Below the pieces are notes generated by a model, which did no database searches, was not told where the DNA came from, and worked only from the letters and a program-made list of their open reading frames with translations. Source: Cotesia glomerata (Eukaryota; Arthropoda; Insecta; Hymenoptera; Braconidae). Taken from it: a DNA stretch of 64,000 nt. The position numbers and the translations under genes were made by a program. The DNA lies in the NCBI RefSeq assembly GCF_020080835.1, contig NC_058162.1:1240001-1304000 (forward strand), in the 5' to 3' direction. How positions within the stretch are numbered: the stretch's first letter is position 1; every line of letters begins with the position of its first letter. Positions 1 to 13,176 of this stretch are shown in pieces.

Positions 1-628
1 TAGACTATGGATTTTATTTTAACAATTAAAATTTATTCTCATGCCTTGAGAAAAGTTTTTAACATCAACACTTTTTATCTATTTTAAATTTAATTTTAAT
101 TTTTATAATTATTTATTGCAATAGCTTGAAAAAAATATTTAAAATTAATTTATTTAATTTTTTAATGACAAATTAATTTTAAAATTTTATTTATTAATAA
201 ATTTTTAAATAAATTAGTTAAATTAATTTATTAATAAATAAAATTTTTAAATTAGTCATTTAAAAATAGAAAAGAAATTAAATAATTTTTAATAAAATAT
301 TTACTTTTCTTTTTAAATATTTTAAACCCCCGTTTTATATATTTTTATGTATGTATCATTTTTATTATATATATAGATATTAGAATCATAAAAAAATTTT
401 TGACACATATGTTTAAAATAATACACGCATAGACTAGCGGAAAGTATTTTATAATTTAAACGTCACGTGAACCGGACATTTACCGTTAGCTTGCGATTCT
501 TGCGAACAAAGAATCGCGATGAAATGTTATATTAGTCTTTAACAGATTAAATACAAGTTACAAAATATAAGTACTATTTTTAATACTAATTTATAATGAG
601 ATTACTATCATATAATCTCAGATTTTAC
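1..628. other. Lgl intron at the left edge, no exon seen
   Basis: AT-rich sequence downstream of Lgl exon 3 (donor GTAAAA just below 629). Apart from a modestly GC-richer patch around 460-530, nothing here reads as the next Lgl exon or as an RNA gene. It is most likely intron, continuing out of the window. Confidence 0.5.
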
Positions 629-3600
629 CTCATTTGGCAGAGGTATAATTTTAGTGACTGCAATTTCTCCGCTCTCCGTCGCATGTTGTCCATAAAACTC
701 CACTCCAGGTCTTCCAAATCTGTTTTATTTAAATTAAGGATCATACTAATTCCAAAAATAGATTAAAAAAATTAAAATTAATTCCAATAGTTATTATCAA
801 TAAAAAAACTAATAAAATTAATTATTGCAGATTAATTTAATTAAATTAAAATAAATAGCTTAAGTACTAATAACTTAAGTCTTAATAATTGTAATCATAA
901 AAAAAAGATATTAAGCATAAGTATTAAAAAAAATAAAAAATACGCGGATGAAACACATTGTTGCGCTTTCGCGTCATTCGACTCTCACTCTACTCCAACA
1001 ACTACACTACGAATAATTATGAGCAGCGTCTCTCAAACCTAAGTACCGCGTACATATGTTTTATTCCTTAACTCGTGTCTCTTGTAACATAATATTATAA
1101 AATACAATACAGATAATTTAAAAATACATATAATGATATCATTATCATTACAAATACTAATTGTACACAAAACGTGATCAAAATTAACAATGCAAACGAA
1201 TTTTATTCAATAACACGAGAAAAACTAATAAATAAACTAGCATGAGTAGTAGATGTAGTAGTGGTAATGAAAATAATTTAAAGTTAGGTTTTATTTTTCG
1301 AAACATTGACTCTAAATTTAGATTCACGCCTCTCCTTTCAGCCGCTAAATTTCGCGGTGATATATCGCTAAATGTAATACAACGACCCTGGTTTTATGTG
1401 TGAACTTTCGCCGGGTAAATTCTCATTCTACTTATTAACAATAATGATACTAAATAATTATTAATTAATAATACTAAAGTTAGCTGACATTTTTAATTTT
1501 TTTTTCATATTTAGATACATTATGAAGAAATTAACTTGTATCTTGTGAAATAATGACATTTTTAAAGACATAAGCTCATCCTGACATTAAACTCATCGAG
1601 ACCTTTCATTTGAGTACCCACATCAATTTTTCATACATTTCATATATTATATATATAAATATATGAAAAATATATCAAAATGCATGTGGGTACTCAAATG
1701 AAAGCTCTTGATGTGTGTAACATTGGGATGAGTTTATACTTTCAAAAATGTCAATATTTGAGAAAGTACAGTGCAATTTAACGTAATTAAGAAACGACCT
1801 TGTATCTTGTGAACTATCGACATTTTTCAAGATATAAGCTCATCTCAATGTTACACTTATCGAGACCTTTCATTTGAATACCCACATCAATTTTTCATAT
1901 ATTTTATATATTTATATATATTATATACATAAATATATGAAAAATATATAAAAAATTGATGTGGGTACTCAAATGAAAGCTCTTGATGAGTGTAACATCG
2001 AGATGAGCTTATACTTTCAAAAATGTCAATATTTAAGAAAGTACAGTGCAATTTAACATAATAAAACACAAAAAATAAATAAATTATACTAAATGTATGT
2101 GGTACAAAAGGATACACTTTGATAGCTCCAGATGCTGTACCGATTATCATCAGCCTCAAGCTAGGGTCCCAAGCCAAGGCTGTTGGCTTGTTTGGAAATC
2201 CATGTTGGACTGTCTGAAAAAAAAGAAAAAAAATTTTTAAATGTATTATTAAAAATATCACTCGATAAAATAAAGTATACAAGATAATATTAAATATTAT
2301 GTCTTTATGAGCCTCCATAATTCAAAGCAATAAAATATTTTTTACTCTAAATAATTTTATCTTGTTGGTCTATTTTAGTTTTTACGAGAACTGACAAATC
2401 TCTCGATAGCTTAATTGATAAAACTGGACATTTAATTAGATATATATTTCTTAAAGATATTGATAAAGTAAATATTTTAAGTGCCACTGAACTTAAACGA
2501 CTTTATCATCGGATTAGGCAATCATAAATAATGTGTCAAATAAAATGCGATATAAGTTATTTTTTTAGCTGTTTATTATTCGATATTTTTTAAACATAAA
2601 CCTATTACGAGACCGGTTGGAGCGCATGTGAAATATTTATATTGCGGATTTTAAACTGCTGTTTCACAAGAAACGTACAAAGAGCACAATTATTTTCCAA
2701 TGCAATGCATGCTTTAAACAAAATAACACAAGTCCTTTGTGAAGTAATTGTTTTTTTTTTTTTTTTTCACCGCAAATGTCAACGAATAATTGAGGTGATA
2801 GAGAATGAGTTGTTGATAAACAAGTAAAAAAAGCTGAGCAATTGGATGAAGTGTAATTTATAATATTTATATCAATTTAATTACTTAGCTTGAGATGACT
2901 AGCAATCTATTTAATTCGCGGAATGAATATTAAATAAATAAGATTTCATTGCTTTAACTTGAAATGTTTTTTTTAAATATTAATTTTTTTTTTTAATTAA
3001 TTATTATAAATATTTAGGCTGCATTCAAAAAATCTCTATCTCTAGATATATAATTAAGAAATGACCTTATATCTCGTGGACTATTGACATTTGTCAAGAT
3101 ATAAGCTCATCCCGATGCTACACTCATCGAGATCTTTCATTTGAGTACCCACATCAATTTTTCATATATTTTATATATTTATATATATTATATATATATG
3201 TTTATATGAAAAATATATCGAAAATTCATGTGGGTACTCAAATGAAAGCTCTTGATAAGTGTAAAATCGAGATGAACTTACATCTTTAAAAATATAAGTA
3301 TTTAAGAAATGACCTAGTATCTTGTGAACTATTGACATTTTTCAAGATATAAGCTCATCCCGATGTTGCACTCATCAAGACCTTTCATTTGAGTACCCAC
3401 ATTAATTTTTCATATATTTATATATATTATATATATAAATATATGAAAATGCATGTGGGTACTCAAATGAAAGCTCTTGATGAGTGTAACATCGGGATGA
3501 GCTTACATCTTTAAAAATATCAATATTTAAGAAATGACCTTGTATCTTGTGAACTATTGACATTTTTCAAGATAAAAGCTCATTCCGACATTATACTCAT

Positions 3601-6357
3601 CAAGACCTTTCATTTGAGTACCCACATCAATTTTTCATATATTTTATATATTTATATATATAAATATGTGAAAAATATATGAAAAATTGATGTGGGTACT
3701 CAAATGAAAGCTCTTGATGAGTGTAACGCCGGGATGAGCTTATATCTTTAAAAATGTCAATTGTTAAGAAAATACAGTATAATTTATCAAAATTCATTAT
3801 TTAATAGCAAAATTTTATTCATTTAGTTTCACATAGTGACAGCAGGTTGCTAGTTGTAATAAATAAATTTGTAAATAGATAAATTCAGCTCGTAAATGAA
3901 AATAGTAATTTAAAAAGAAATAAAACTAATTTATTGTTAAAAAATTACTTCGATTTCTTCTGAGTAAATTGCTCAATAGCTTCACATTAAATAGATTGCG
4001 AAAGACAAAATATATTACAAACAATAAAACCATATGAAATTAATGATGTATGATTTGATATTTTGTCAAATGGACAATTTGAAATATACCTAATGAAAAT
4101 GGAAAGTACATGCTCGATGGCTCATCGATACGATGACTCACTAGCTGATAATTTATGGTCTGACGTTCCTTAATTCCTGTTCTCCTCGTAACCTTCTATT
4201 CAGTATTATCCAAAAGTTTATCTCGGCGAATAAAAAATCTAAATAAATGTAGAATAAAAATAAGAGACCGTCAAATAGAAATATTATGGAATATCTAATG
4301 GAGAGACTTGAAAAGAAGAATCCAAGATTTAAAAAACTAGAATAATAATAATAAATCTCTCCTGAAGAAAAAAAATAAAAAAGTTATATTGTAAAACTGC
4401 ATCTTTGGACGCAAATATCATGTTGCGCGGGACAAAGCCTTGCCATGCATAAAAAGCTAAAAGGGGACGTAGAAAACGAGTAGAAAATGAAAAAACAAAT
4501 ATTTAAGTCCCCTTGGACCAACTGGGTGGCAGTTTACGGTTAGACAACTTTGAGTTAGGATTTTATACCTGCTAAATATATTTCCTGGCAATTCTACCTG
4601 ACTCTTGTTGGAAAAATACTTAACTTTAATTTTATTTAAAAAATTTTCCCGAATTCTATTTCTATTTTAAAATTTAAACAAGTTTATTTATCTAAGATCC
4701 TTATCCAGGTGTAAGGTTGATAAGATACTATTTTTCGAAACTGTTTACGGTCTTTGTCGTTCAATTATCTAGATACCGATTGATAAGTAACGACTGTTTA
4801 TTCTTAAACTATATATTTTTAAAATTTATTATCATAACAAAACGAAAAAATATTTGCTTATGATAATGTATACAGAATTTTTTACTATTATAGATTAAAT
4901 AATAAAACTGACATGGATTAGTGTGTTTTATCGATCGTGTGGGAACGTTCAATCGTTAATAAAATAGTAGGCGTGTTATATCTATTAGATAATTATCAAA
5001 TTAACTATTTTTAATTTAGAAATTTATTTTTAAAAAAAATTTGATTTTTTAAGGACCTGTTGATCCTAAGGAGGCCACGTTTACGCGTTCATTGATAATA
5101 AGCTAAAATTTTTAGATTAATTTTAATCAGCCTGATATTAAAATACATATTTAAATTCATGATTTATTAACAATTGCTCTACTCCATTTTTGCTTTTAAA
5201 AATAATACTTTAAATCTTGATAATTATTCATGAAAATTAACTGAGCCGACATTTAAAAATTTCTAGAATTTTTTTTATTAAAAAAATTATTACAAAAAAA
5301 ATTGATTTGTAAAAAGTTTGAAATGCAACTTTTAAAAAATATTTTTTTAATCTAATTTAATAAATCAAAAAGAATAAAAAAATTTTACATTGGATTAATT
5401 TTAAATATTTTAATTGAAATTATTTAAAATTTTTTCTTATTAAAAAGTACTTAAAAAACTCGACTAATTTTTTTTGGAGCGTTTAATAATAATAATACTA
5501 AAGTTAGCTGATGTTTCTAATTTTTTTTATTTTGTTTTCTTTTCTTAAATTAGAACAAAAAAATATTTTTTAAAAATTGCACTTGTAGTTTTTTAAGTTT
5601 TTTATAAATAAAATTTTTTTTTTCAATATTTTTTGAATAAATTTTTTGAATAAAAAAAATTCTAAAAATTTTTAATTGTCGACTCAGTTAATTTTTATCT
5701 TTTAATATAACATTAAAATTAGCTGGCGCTTTTTAATTTTTTTAATTCATTAAATTATAACAAAAAAATATTATAAAAAAATTGCACTTATAATTTTTTT
5801 AATTTTCTACAAATAAAAATTTTTTATTAATAATTTAGTCAATAAAAAAAAATTCTAAAAATTTTTTAAATAGCTAACTTAATTTTCATATTTATTTTGG
5901 AGCGTTTAATATAACACTAGAGTTAGCTGGCGCTTTTATTTTTTTTTTTAATTATTTAAATTAAAACAAAGAAATATTTTTAAAAAATTGCACTTATTAT
6001 TTATCAAATTTTCGACTTATAAAAATTTTTTATTAATAATTTTGTCAATAAAAAAAATTCTAAAAATTTTTCCAAGTCAACTAACTTAATTTTCATTCAA
6101 TAATTACCAAAAAATATTGAATTAATAATTAAAAAAAAGTAAATTTGGATGACAAAGACGAAAAAGAGCACCTGAGAATTGACACGCGATAGACTGGGGC
6201 GTCGTTGCAGCGGTCTCGGCATTCCAGCTGCGGTTTAATAAACCTAACAGAACCCAGGATTATTATTAGTTACCTTTCTAAACGCAAAAAGATCCTTCTG
6301 CAATTTTTGACGTTCCGCCGTTGGCTGTTGGCCTTTCCCACGGATGAATTTCAGCAT
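629..6357 (-). CDS. l(2)gl: Lethal(2) giant larvae (Lgl), 5' part, partial
   Basis: Three coding exons with consistent phases: 6357-6274 (28 codons, start MLKFIRGKGQQPTAERQ), 2213-2116 (32 codons + 2 nt, containing TVQHGFPNKPTALAWDP) and 719-629 (completes a Val, then FGRPGVEFYGQH to PLPNE). Donors and acceptors are GT/AG. The encoded 91 residues are the conserved N-terminus and first WD40 blade of Lgl, the cortical cell-polarity tumour suppressor that restricts aPKC/Par activity and binds myosin II and SNAREs. The rest of the gene must lie left of position 1; I saw no further exon in 1-628. The start is the family's usual one. Intron 1 (2214-6273) is 4 kb and carries two clusters of Helitron-like palindromes. 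Tomosyn, the other Lgl-like family, is less likely because the first exon matches Lgl itself. Confidence 0.93.
1545..2060 (+). repeat. Helitron-like palindrome cluster 1 (two hairpins)
   Basis: Two successive long inverted repeats, about 1555-1755 and 1808-2030, in Lgl intron 2. Each has a left arm reading ATAAGCTCATC ... CTTTCATTTGAGTACCCACAT and a right arm that is its reverse complement, around a TATATA-rich loop. The usual 3' end with CTAG is not present, so this copy is truncated. It belongs to the family described at 14709-15093. Confidence 0.85.
3016..3853 (+). mobile_element. Helitron-like element with three tandem hairpins (copy 2)
   Basis: In Lgl intron 1. It begins with AGGCTGCATTCAAAAAATCT, carries three palindromic units spaced about 225-250 bp (units start near 3052, 3301 and 3527), and ends with CACATAGTGACAGCAGGTTG followed by CTAG at 3850-3853. 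Each unit repeats the same ~75-bp arms. The threefold internal unit against one unit in the copy at 14709 shows that the hairpin itself multiplies within the element. Confidence 0.8.
3854..6273. other. Lgl intron 1, remainder
   Basis: AT-rich intron. From about 5240 to 6090 it holds several degenerate MITE-like segments that alternate 'AAATTAGCTG'/'CGACTAACTTAATTTTCAT' ends with homopolymer-rich cores. 3854-5230 shows no recognisable exon, RNA or complete repeat. Confidence 0.45.
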
Positions 6358-8532
6358 CTTGATTATTAAATAAACTATTCCAGGTTAAATAACTATTACT
6401 AGTCCACCGAACAAATTCAATATGCCTGGACGTACAATTAACACTTCACTTACGGAACTCCACCTTACCTTTCACTTTCATGAAAGATTTAAATATAAAA
6501 TCAAACGTTTTATACACTCGTGTTGATGCACATAGATATGTATATAGTAGTGTTATAAGTACATGGGTTTTAACCTCTCTGACACATTAAATTGCTCCAA
6601 AAATTTCCACAGTCCAGAATCAATAATTCCTTTCAATGGAATTAAAATATTGCTTCTTTAATTTTTAATTATAACTTTTTTATTTTATTTGTTCGCGCGT
6701 TAACTTCGATACAATGCCGATTTATATTACCGTAAATGTCTGATACCGTCACTCGCAGCCGCAGCATGTCGTTCAAGTCCGCTGTGATATGTCAACTGCT
6801 GTTTATTTTTCGCGGCTCGATTTTTTATGCATTTTATTATAAAATTATTATTTATTTAATTAATTCTTTTTTTTTTATTTGTAAAAATCTGGATATTTAA
6901 ATTCGTAAATTTAAAAATTATATTTAAAATTCGAGCCCACTTTTTTTATTTTATTTTATAGGCAGAACAATCACAATAGTATTTACCGATAAGTAATTGT
7001 TAAATTAAAAAACTTAAACTCCACTTCTTGCACTCGTGTATTACGTACAACGTATATTAAGCTGGTTAAAAAATAAAACGGAGCTGGAGAACTAGTCGCG
7101 TCAGACCGGTGGGTTAGTGAAATAATAAAGCGAATCACTGAGTCCTGGAGTTCGGGTGGCTTCGTTAAACTCCGAAGCGAGTCGGCTTGAACCGGTTACG
7201 GGCGCGTCCAACGTGCGATGACCTCACCACTGCTGCCAATTGCGGAGAAAAAAAATATTACTCGCGGTTTAGTTTTTCTTCTCTGTGTTTACAACTTGTC
7301 CAAGTGTTTTTTAAGGGTCTTAGAGGCAGCACTTGCTTGATAGTTTTTGCTGCTCTGTTAATATTAAATTGTTTAAATGTCAAAAAAAATTTTTTTTTTT
7401 ATTTTGACGTGTGATAATTTTTAGAAGTTTTTTAATATATTAATTACAGCTAGAAAAATTTATTATGATATTAAAGTCAGCTGATTTAACAATTTTTTTA
7501 ATGAAAATAAATTTAGCAGATATTTAATAATTTTTAGAATTTTTTTTTCTAAATAAATTATGGCAAAAAAAATTAGAAGAAAAAAATTGACTTGTAGAAA
7601 TTTAAAAAATTGAAAAATGCAATTTTTTAAAAGTAATTTTTTTTAACAAATTTGTTTGTTAAAAAAAATTAAAAAATTCTCTAGTGACTGCTAACTTTAA
7701 TGTCATATTTTTTAATTTTTATTTAATGAAGAAATTTGGTGTAAAAAATTGTTTTTAAAAAATTGCATTTTTTATTTTTTTATTTAGAAAAATAATATTT
7801 TAAATTTCTACATGTCAATTTTCTTTTTCACTCAATTTCTTATAAAAATTCTAAAAATTATTTAATATCTGCTACTTTAATTTTTATAAATTTATTTTAA
7901 AAGCTCTAAAAAAATTATGACACTGAAGTCAGCTGACAGCTGTCAATTTTTTTTTTAATTTTATAACTAATCAATTTCATTAAAAAAGTGCTTCTAAAAA
8001 TTTCCACTAATAATTTTTTTTTTTTTAATTTTTACAAGTTGAATTTTTTTATTAAATTTATTTTATAATATTATTGTTTTAAAATTCTAACAAAATTTCT
8101 GACAATTTCAGTGTTATAAAAAAATTAAAAATCTAATTTTTTAAAAATAATTTTCTAAACTTAGTTTATTTAAAAAAAAAAAAATTAAAAAATTGTCAAG
8201 TGTCTATTTTTTTTTTGACAGTTTTTACAAGAAATTTACGTGAAAAATTAATTTATAAAAAATTTTTAATTCTTTGGAATTTTTTTAAAATAAAATACTT
8301 CTTAAAAATTTGAGTATCCATGGTATAAACATTTATTTAAATATGTACATATACTGCATAAAATTTAAATAAAAAAACGTTAATCTATCAACAATAGTTC
8401 ACTATTACTAATTAGCAGTAAATTCTGTAAATTCAACAAAACTTTACAAATTAAAAGTTAAGTACTTACACAATTATTTTTTTTAAGTAATTTACTAAAA
8501 CAAACAATAAATTTTAACTAAAAGATTTTTGA
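6358..8532. other. Intergenic region: Lgl upstream and QPCT downstream
   Basis: About 6360-7200 is the least AT-biased intergenic part and presumably holds the Lgl promoter and 5' UTR; no TATA box or initiator could be pinned down. About 7440-8320 is a run of AT-rich MITE-like repeats: family A with termini near 'TTTAGCAGATATTT' around 7510, family C with GTCAGCTGACAGCTGTCA at about 7930, and related fragments. The open frame at 7187-7414 has no coding character. Confidence 0.5.
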
Positions 8533-10728
8533 TTATACACTGAGTTTAAAGTAACTAGCCACAAACAGCCGTAGAATTTTATTCAAGTTTTCTGTAGTCG
8601 TCAGATCGATGTTTCGCAAATTATCACTCGGCTTGTGCCAGACGTCCGGAAATGGGTGCGGTATTAAATGAAGGATTGGTACGTCTATAAAATAAATATT
8701 TACATTTTTCATTATCTATATGTCTAGTAAAGTATCTAGTTATAAAGTATACTAATTAGACTTAAACAAATAATTAACTAACTTTTTTTAAGAAAAGGTA
8801 TGTGATCATCTTCGATGTACGAGTTCACAGACTGGGGCTGGAAATATTTCCGAGAAGGTATGTGTCCAAAATAGTTTTTCAATAATGATAAATCGGCCAA
8901 ACTTTTTTCTGCTAAAATCAATTGAGAGTACCAACGAACCGTACTGTCGAAAAAGTTGTAAAAATTAGGATTTGTTGCTCCTATTAAATCTAACAGTACC
9001 AAGACATCCTGGAATACATAAAATTAATTAGTAATTTTTTTAAAAAAATTCTTGAAGAAGATAAGTAGAAAATTATCAGGAAATGAATTTTTTTTTTTGT
9101 GGAAATAAATTAGACTTAATAATAAACATTAATTTTTTTATACTTTTACTAGAAAATAAAAAAAAAGTAACAAGTTTATTCTTTAAATAAAATTCAACGG
9201 TTCTTTTACGGTCGAACGACTTTGAAACCACCTACGTAAAAAGTTCTAAAACCCGTTAGTATTTTAAAGTTTAATTTCGTGAGTAGACATACAAAAAAGC
9301 TATTACCATTTTATCCAAATTGCTGATGTCATCTTCGTCTCCATAAGTTTGTTTTACAGAATGCCATTTATCGGCCAAGTGTCGAGCTCCATAAATTGAA
9401 TCTGTGGGTCCCCAGGTATCGAAAGCTTCTTCTCCATCGAAGAATATAAACATGAGGCTTAATTCAGCCTGTAAGTGTTTAATTTTAAAGAAAGGAATTT
9501 AATTAAAATTTTAATTTACTAATGAAAATTAATTTAGTAGATAGTTGATAATTTTTGTAACAAATAAATTATGAAAAAAAAAAATTTTTTTAAATTGACA
9601 TGTAGAAATTTTAAAAAATTAAAAATGCAATTTTTTAAAATAATTTTTTGGAAAAAATTTGTTTGTTAAATAAAATTAAAAAATGGCCAAAACTTATAAC
9701 TTTAATGTCATGCAGATATTTGATAAATTTTAAGAATTTTTTTAACAAATAAATTATGGCAAAAAAAATTGACATGTAGAAATTTTAAAAAATTAAAAAT
9801 ATTTTTTTTTTTCAATTTTTTGGAAAAAATTTTTTTTGTCAAATAAAATTAAAAAATGGTTAAAACTGCTAATTTTAATGTCATGCAAATATTTGATAAT
9901 TTTAAAAATTTTTTTAACAAATAAATTATGGCAAAAAAAAATTAACGTGTAGAAAGTTTAAAAAATTAAAAATGCAATTTTTTGGAAAAAATTTGTTTGT
10001 TAAATAAAAAAAAAATCGTAAATAAAATGAAAAAAATTGATATAAAGATACCAACATGCTTGAGCGGTTCCAACTGTTTTTGCATAACAGTAGCCAAGTT
10101 GAGTAATTGAGCGCAAGGTACTGCGCTGTCTGTAGCCCCAACAAAATTACCTTCTCTCGAGTACTTCGAGTCGTAGTGACAGGCTAGAGTTAAATATCTC
10201 TTAGCATTTGGATTAAGCGTCGTAATTATGTTTTCAAATTTAAGTTTTCCAAATGTTGGAGTTACGTCGTAAAACTCGTCTGTCTCTAAACTCCAGCCGA
10301 GGTTTCTCATTGTTTTTTTTATGTACTAAAATTTTATAAATTAATAAGTTAAATAAATTATTAATATAAAAATTTAAAAAGTTAGAAATTTCTACGAACA
10401 TTTTTAACTTTGGCATGATTCAAACTTCCGACAACTCGGACAATACAAATTTCATTTAAAAGTTCTTCAACATGCGACACATTTGACAGAGAAGCGAGAG
10501 TTCGGACTTCTGAGTTGGACAGAGTTTTAGCAGAATGTTCAAACTGAAAATCAAAATAAATATTTTTAAGAAATTTTAGAGTTATAGTTACAATGTGAAT
10601 GAATATTATTTAAATAAATAACATATGTTACAAACTTTGGCATTGCGAAATGACGCTGATAAATTACTTTGAGGAGCTACGGAGGTAACAAATGACAACA
10701 AACAAAAATTCAGCCATAATCGGGACAT
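8533..10728 (-). CDS. QPCT: Glutaminyl-peptide cyclotransferase (secreted glutaminyl cyclase)
   Basis: Six exons: 10728-10636, 10543-10400, 10325-10056, 9468-9307, 9008-8783 and 8684-8533, giving 348 aa, the normal length. The enzyme is a zinc-dependent M28-fold cyclase that turns N-terminal Gln into pyroglutamate in the secretory pathway. Residues 1-20 (MSRLWLNFCLLSFVTSVAPQ) are a signal peptide. The zinc ligands can be seen: Asp145 in VGATDSAVPC, Glu183 (after catalytic Glu182) in FFDGEEAF, and His315 in DVWHKPSDN. ACHYDSKY and DDHIPF are also conserved. Several donors are weak (GTTTGT, GTTCGT, GTTGGT), but only these keep frame and match the family across the joins. The gene is head-to-head with PARS2. 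Confidence 0.93.
9480..9990. repeat. Three tandem family-A MITE-like segments in QPCT intron 3
   Basis: Three successive ~180-bp AT-rich segments, each ending near 'TTAATGTCATG' and containing 'AAATTATGGCAAAAAAAATT', 'GACATGTAGAAATTTTAAAAAATT' and 'AAATTTGTTTGTTAAATAAAATT'. The same blocks recur at 22620-23130, 34820-35010 and 53650-54060. They have no coding content. Confidence 0.7.
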
Positions 10729-11381
10729 TTTATCAGCATAGAAGTCACGCTTAGACTGGAGACTTCCAGCAGTGAAGAATGACACGCTGACATGCTATTA
10801 TACGTCAGCAGCCATTTTTGTTTTTTATACTGACGGGGTTATTTATGTTTTTTATTTCTTCGCGCATGCGCTTTAGGCTTCCTGAAAATTCAAATATTTA
10901 TTAAGTGAAGTGAAGTTAGCTGTCAGCTGTCAATTTTTTAAATTTTTTTAATAATTAATCAATTACCATAAAAAAATGCTTCTAAAAATTTTTACTAATA
11001 ATTTTAATAAGTTTTATTAATTTTCACATGAAGAATTTTTTTATTAAATATTTTTTTGTAATAATTTAAGTGCAATAAAATTCTAAAAATATTTCTAATG
11101 TCTTCAGTGTCATTCAGTGAATTGTAAATAAAATTTTGTGAGATAATTTTTAAAGTGTTATAATTTTTTTAATTTTATTTTGATCAATTGTTTGTTGCCG
11201 CAATAAATAATAATAATTAAATTAAAATAATTAAGTTTTTTTAAATAGCTTACCGACAAACGCTAAACAAGATAACTTTTCATTGTTGTTCTCCAAAAAA
11301 CTAAAAAAAAAGTAAATAAAAACATTTTAGTTTTATCACAAATTATTTTGCCGAAGCCGGAATATTTAAAATATATCAAAT
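10729..11381. promoter_or_regulatory. Divergent promoter region, QPCT / PARS2
   Basis: 653 bp separate the two start codons, which face away from each other, so both 5' UTRs and promoters must lie here. A GC-richer patch at about 10740-10870 is the best core-promoter candidate. About 10905-11120 is a family-C MITE-like repeat beginning GAAGTTAGCTGTCAGCTGTCA. No TATA box was identified. Confidence 0.5.
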
Positions 11382-13174
11382 ATGTCGAATAAACTATTAA
11401 AAAGCATTAATCGAGTGTCTAAAATATTTCAACCAGTAAAAGTGATCCCGAAGGAAGCAGTACTTAAACCTGATGAAAGAGCTAAAAGCTACAGGGTTTG
11501 TTTTTAAATATTATTACTTTTTAACCTAGAAATAATAATTAATAATAATATTTACTTTTAGCTGATGTTAGACATGGGAGTAATCCGGCAAGCCAATTCT
11601 GGAATGTACACTTTGCTTCCACTGGGATACCGTGTGCTTGAAAAATTAGTAGCGATAGTCGACCATGAAATGGCAAATATTGGAGCACAAAAAATGCTAC
11701 TGCCTAATTTAACCAGCGCTAAATTATGGCAGAAAACCGGAAGATTGCAAGGAATGGGTCCTGAACTTATGAAATTTACAGATAGGCATGAAGAAAAATT
11801 TATTTTAAGTCCTGTAAGTTGTGACAACAATTTTATTACTTAAAAAACAAACAAATTTGCTCCAAAAAATTATTTTAAAAAAAATTTGCATTTTTAATTT
11901 TATTAAATTAAATTTGTCAATTTTTTTTTGTCATAACTTGTTTATCAAAAAATTATCAATTAATTATTTATTTTAAAAATTATTAATTAATTATTTTCAT
12001 TAGAAAATACCATTAGAAATTATAATAAGTTCTTTTTTTTTTTTAATTTTCGCGTAAAGATTTGGACTAAAAAAATTTTTTTTAGTAAAAAAATGAATTA
12101 TATTTCAGACATACGAAGAAGCAATAACAAGTTTGATAACAAAAATAGGATCTGTACAAAAAAGCCAGCTGCCGCTGTTACTTTATCAAATTTCAACTAA
12201 ATGGAGAGACGAAATGAAACCACGATTAGGATTATTTCGTAGTAGAGAATTTATAATGAAAGATTTATATTCTTTTGACTTAACAATAGAAGATGCCACA
12301 GAAACTTATGAATCTGTAAAGCAAGCTTATAATAGAATTTTATCACACATTGGACTTCCTTATACCGTAGCTCTAGGTGACCCAGGATTAATGGGGGGTA
12401 ATTTGTCCCATGAATTTCATTACTTATCAGATATTGGTGAAGATAAAATTTTATCATGTAGTTCTTGTGAAGTTAATGTCAACGCTACAATGACGGATAA
12501 AACAACTTGTTTCAATTGCGGCTCAGAATTAACAGAACAAACGGGAATAGAGGTAAAAAGATCTACGTCAAATTATAACTCAGATTTAATTAATAAAATA
12601 ATAAATAATCATTAATAAAATAGAAATTAATTAATAAAATTAATGTCTACAGGTTGGACACACATTTTTGCTCGGAAATAAATACTCCAGAGCACTTGGA
12701 GCCTCTTGTCATGTCCAAGGCGATCATGTGTTCTTTGAAATGGGCTGCTATGGCCTAGGACTGACTAGATTAATGACCGCCGTAGTTGAAATTTTATCAA
12801 CTGAAGAATCTCTGAGGTGGCCTAAATGTCTCGCGCCTTTTACAGTCTGCATTTTGCCACCAAAGGAAAAAAGCAAGGAATCTCCAGCAGCTCATTTCAC
12901 AGACGCATTTATGGAGATGCTGAATGCGAGAAATATTGATTTCATCGTTGATGACAGAACGAACCTGACTATTGGTAGACGAATTTTGGACGCTAAGAGA
13001 ACTGGCTATCCTTACTTAATAATAATTGGTAAAAATTCAGTCCAAGAAAGCCCTTTATTTGAAGTTCATGATGTCAATAATAAGCTGGTATTAGACATGA
13101 GCGTTGATCAGCTGATAGATTTTTTTAGCAATTCAAATGGTAACAGTGAAGAAATAAATGAAGCTATTGCATAA
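11382..13174 (+). CDS. PARS2: Probable prolyl-tRNA synthetase, mitochondrial
   Basis: Four exons: 11382-11495, 11562-11813, 12109-12552 and 12653-13174, all joined in phase 0, giving 443 aa (human PARS2 is about 475). This is a class II aminoacyl-tRNA synthetase charging mitochondrial tRNA-Pro. Exon 2 carries the motif 1 region (ANSGMYTLLPLGYRVLEKL). Exon 3 carries motif 2 (ISTKWRDEMKPRLGLFRSREF, with the following MKDLYSFD). Exon 4 carries motif 3 (FFEMGCYGLGLTRLM) followed by an anticodon-binding domain (CLAPFTVCILPP onward). The first ~38 residues are basic and hydroxylated, as in a mitochondrial presequence. A four-cysteine pair (CSSCEVNV ... CFNCG) lies in the insertion between motifs 2 and 3. 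The stop codon sits only a few bases from the X-box repeat at 13177. Confidence 0.93.
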
Positions 13175-13176
13175 AG

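Noticed and set aside
1545..2060. CRISPR-like or satellite interpretation of the palindrome clusters
   Set aside because: Units are dispersed, variable in number (one to three), with shared element ends; they are eukaryotic mobile repeats, not a spacer array.
2642..2827. 61-codon plus-strand frame in Lgl intron 1
   Set aside because: Low-complexity poly-Phe tract, starts at a non-ATG codon, antisense within an intron; no support.
7187..7414. 75-codon plus-strand frame upstream of QPCT
   Set aside because: Ends in a Phe/Lys homopolymer run, has no recognisable domain and is not flanked by convincing splice sites.
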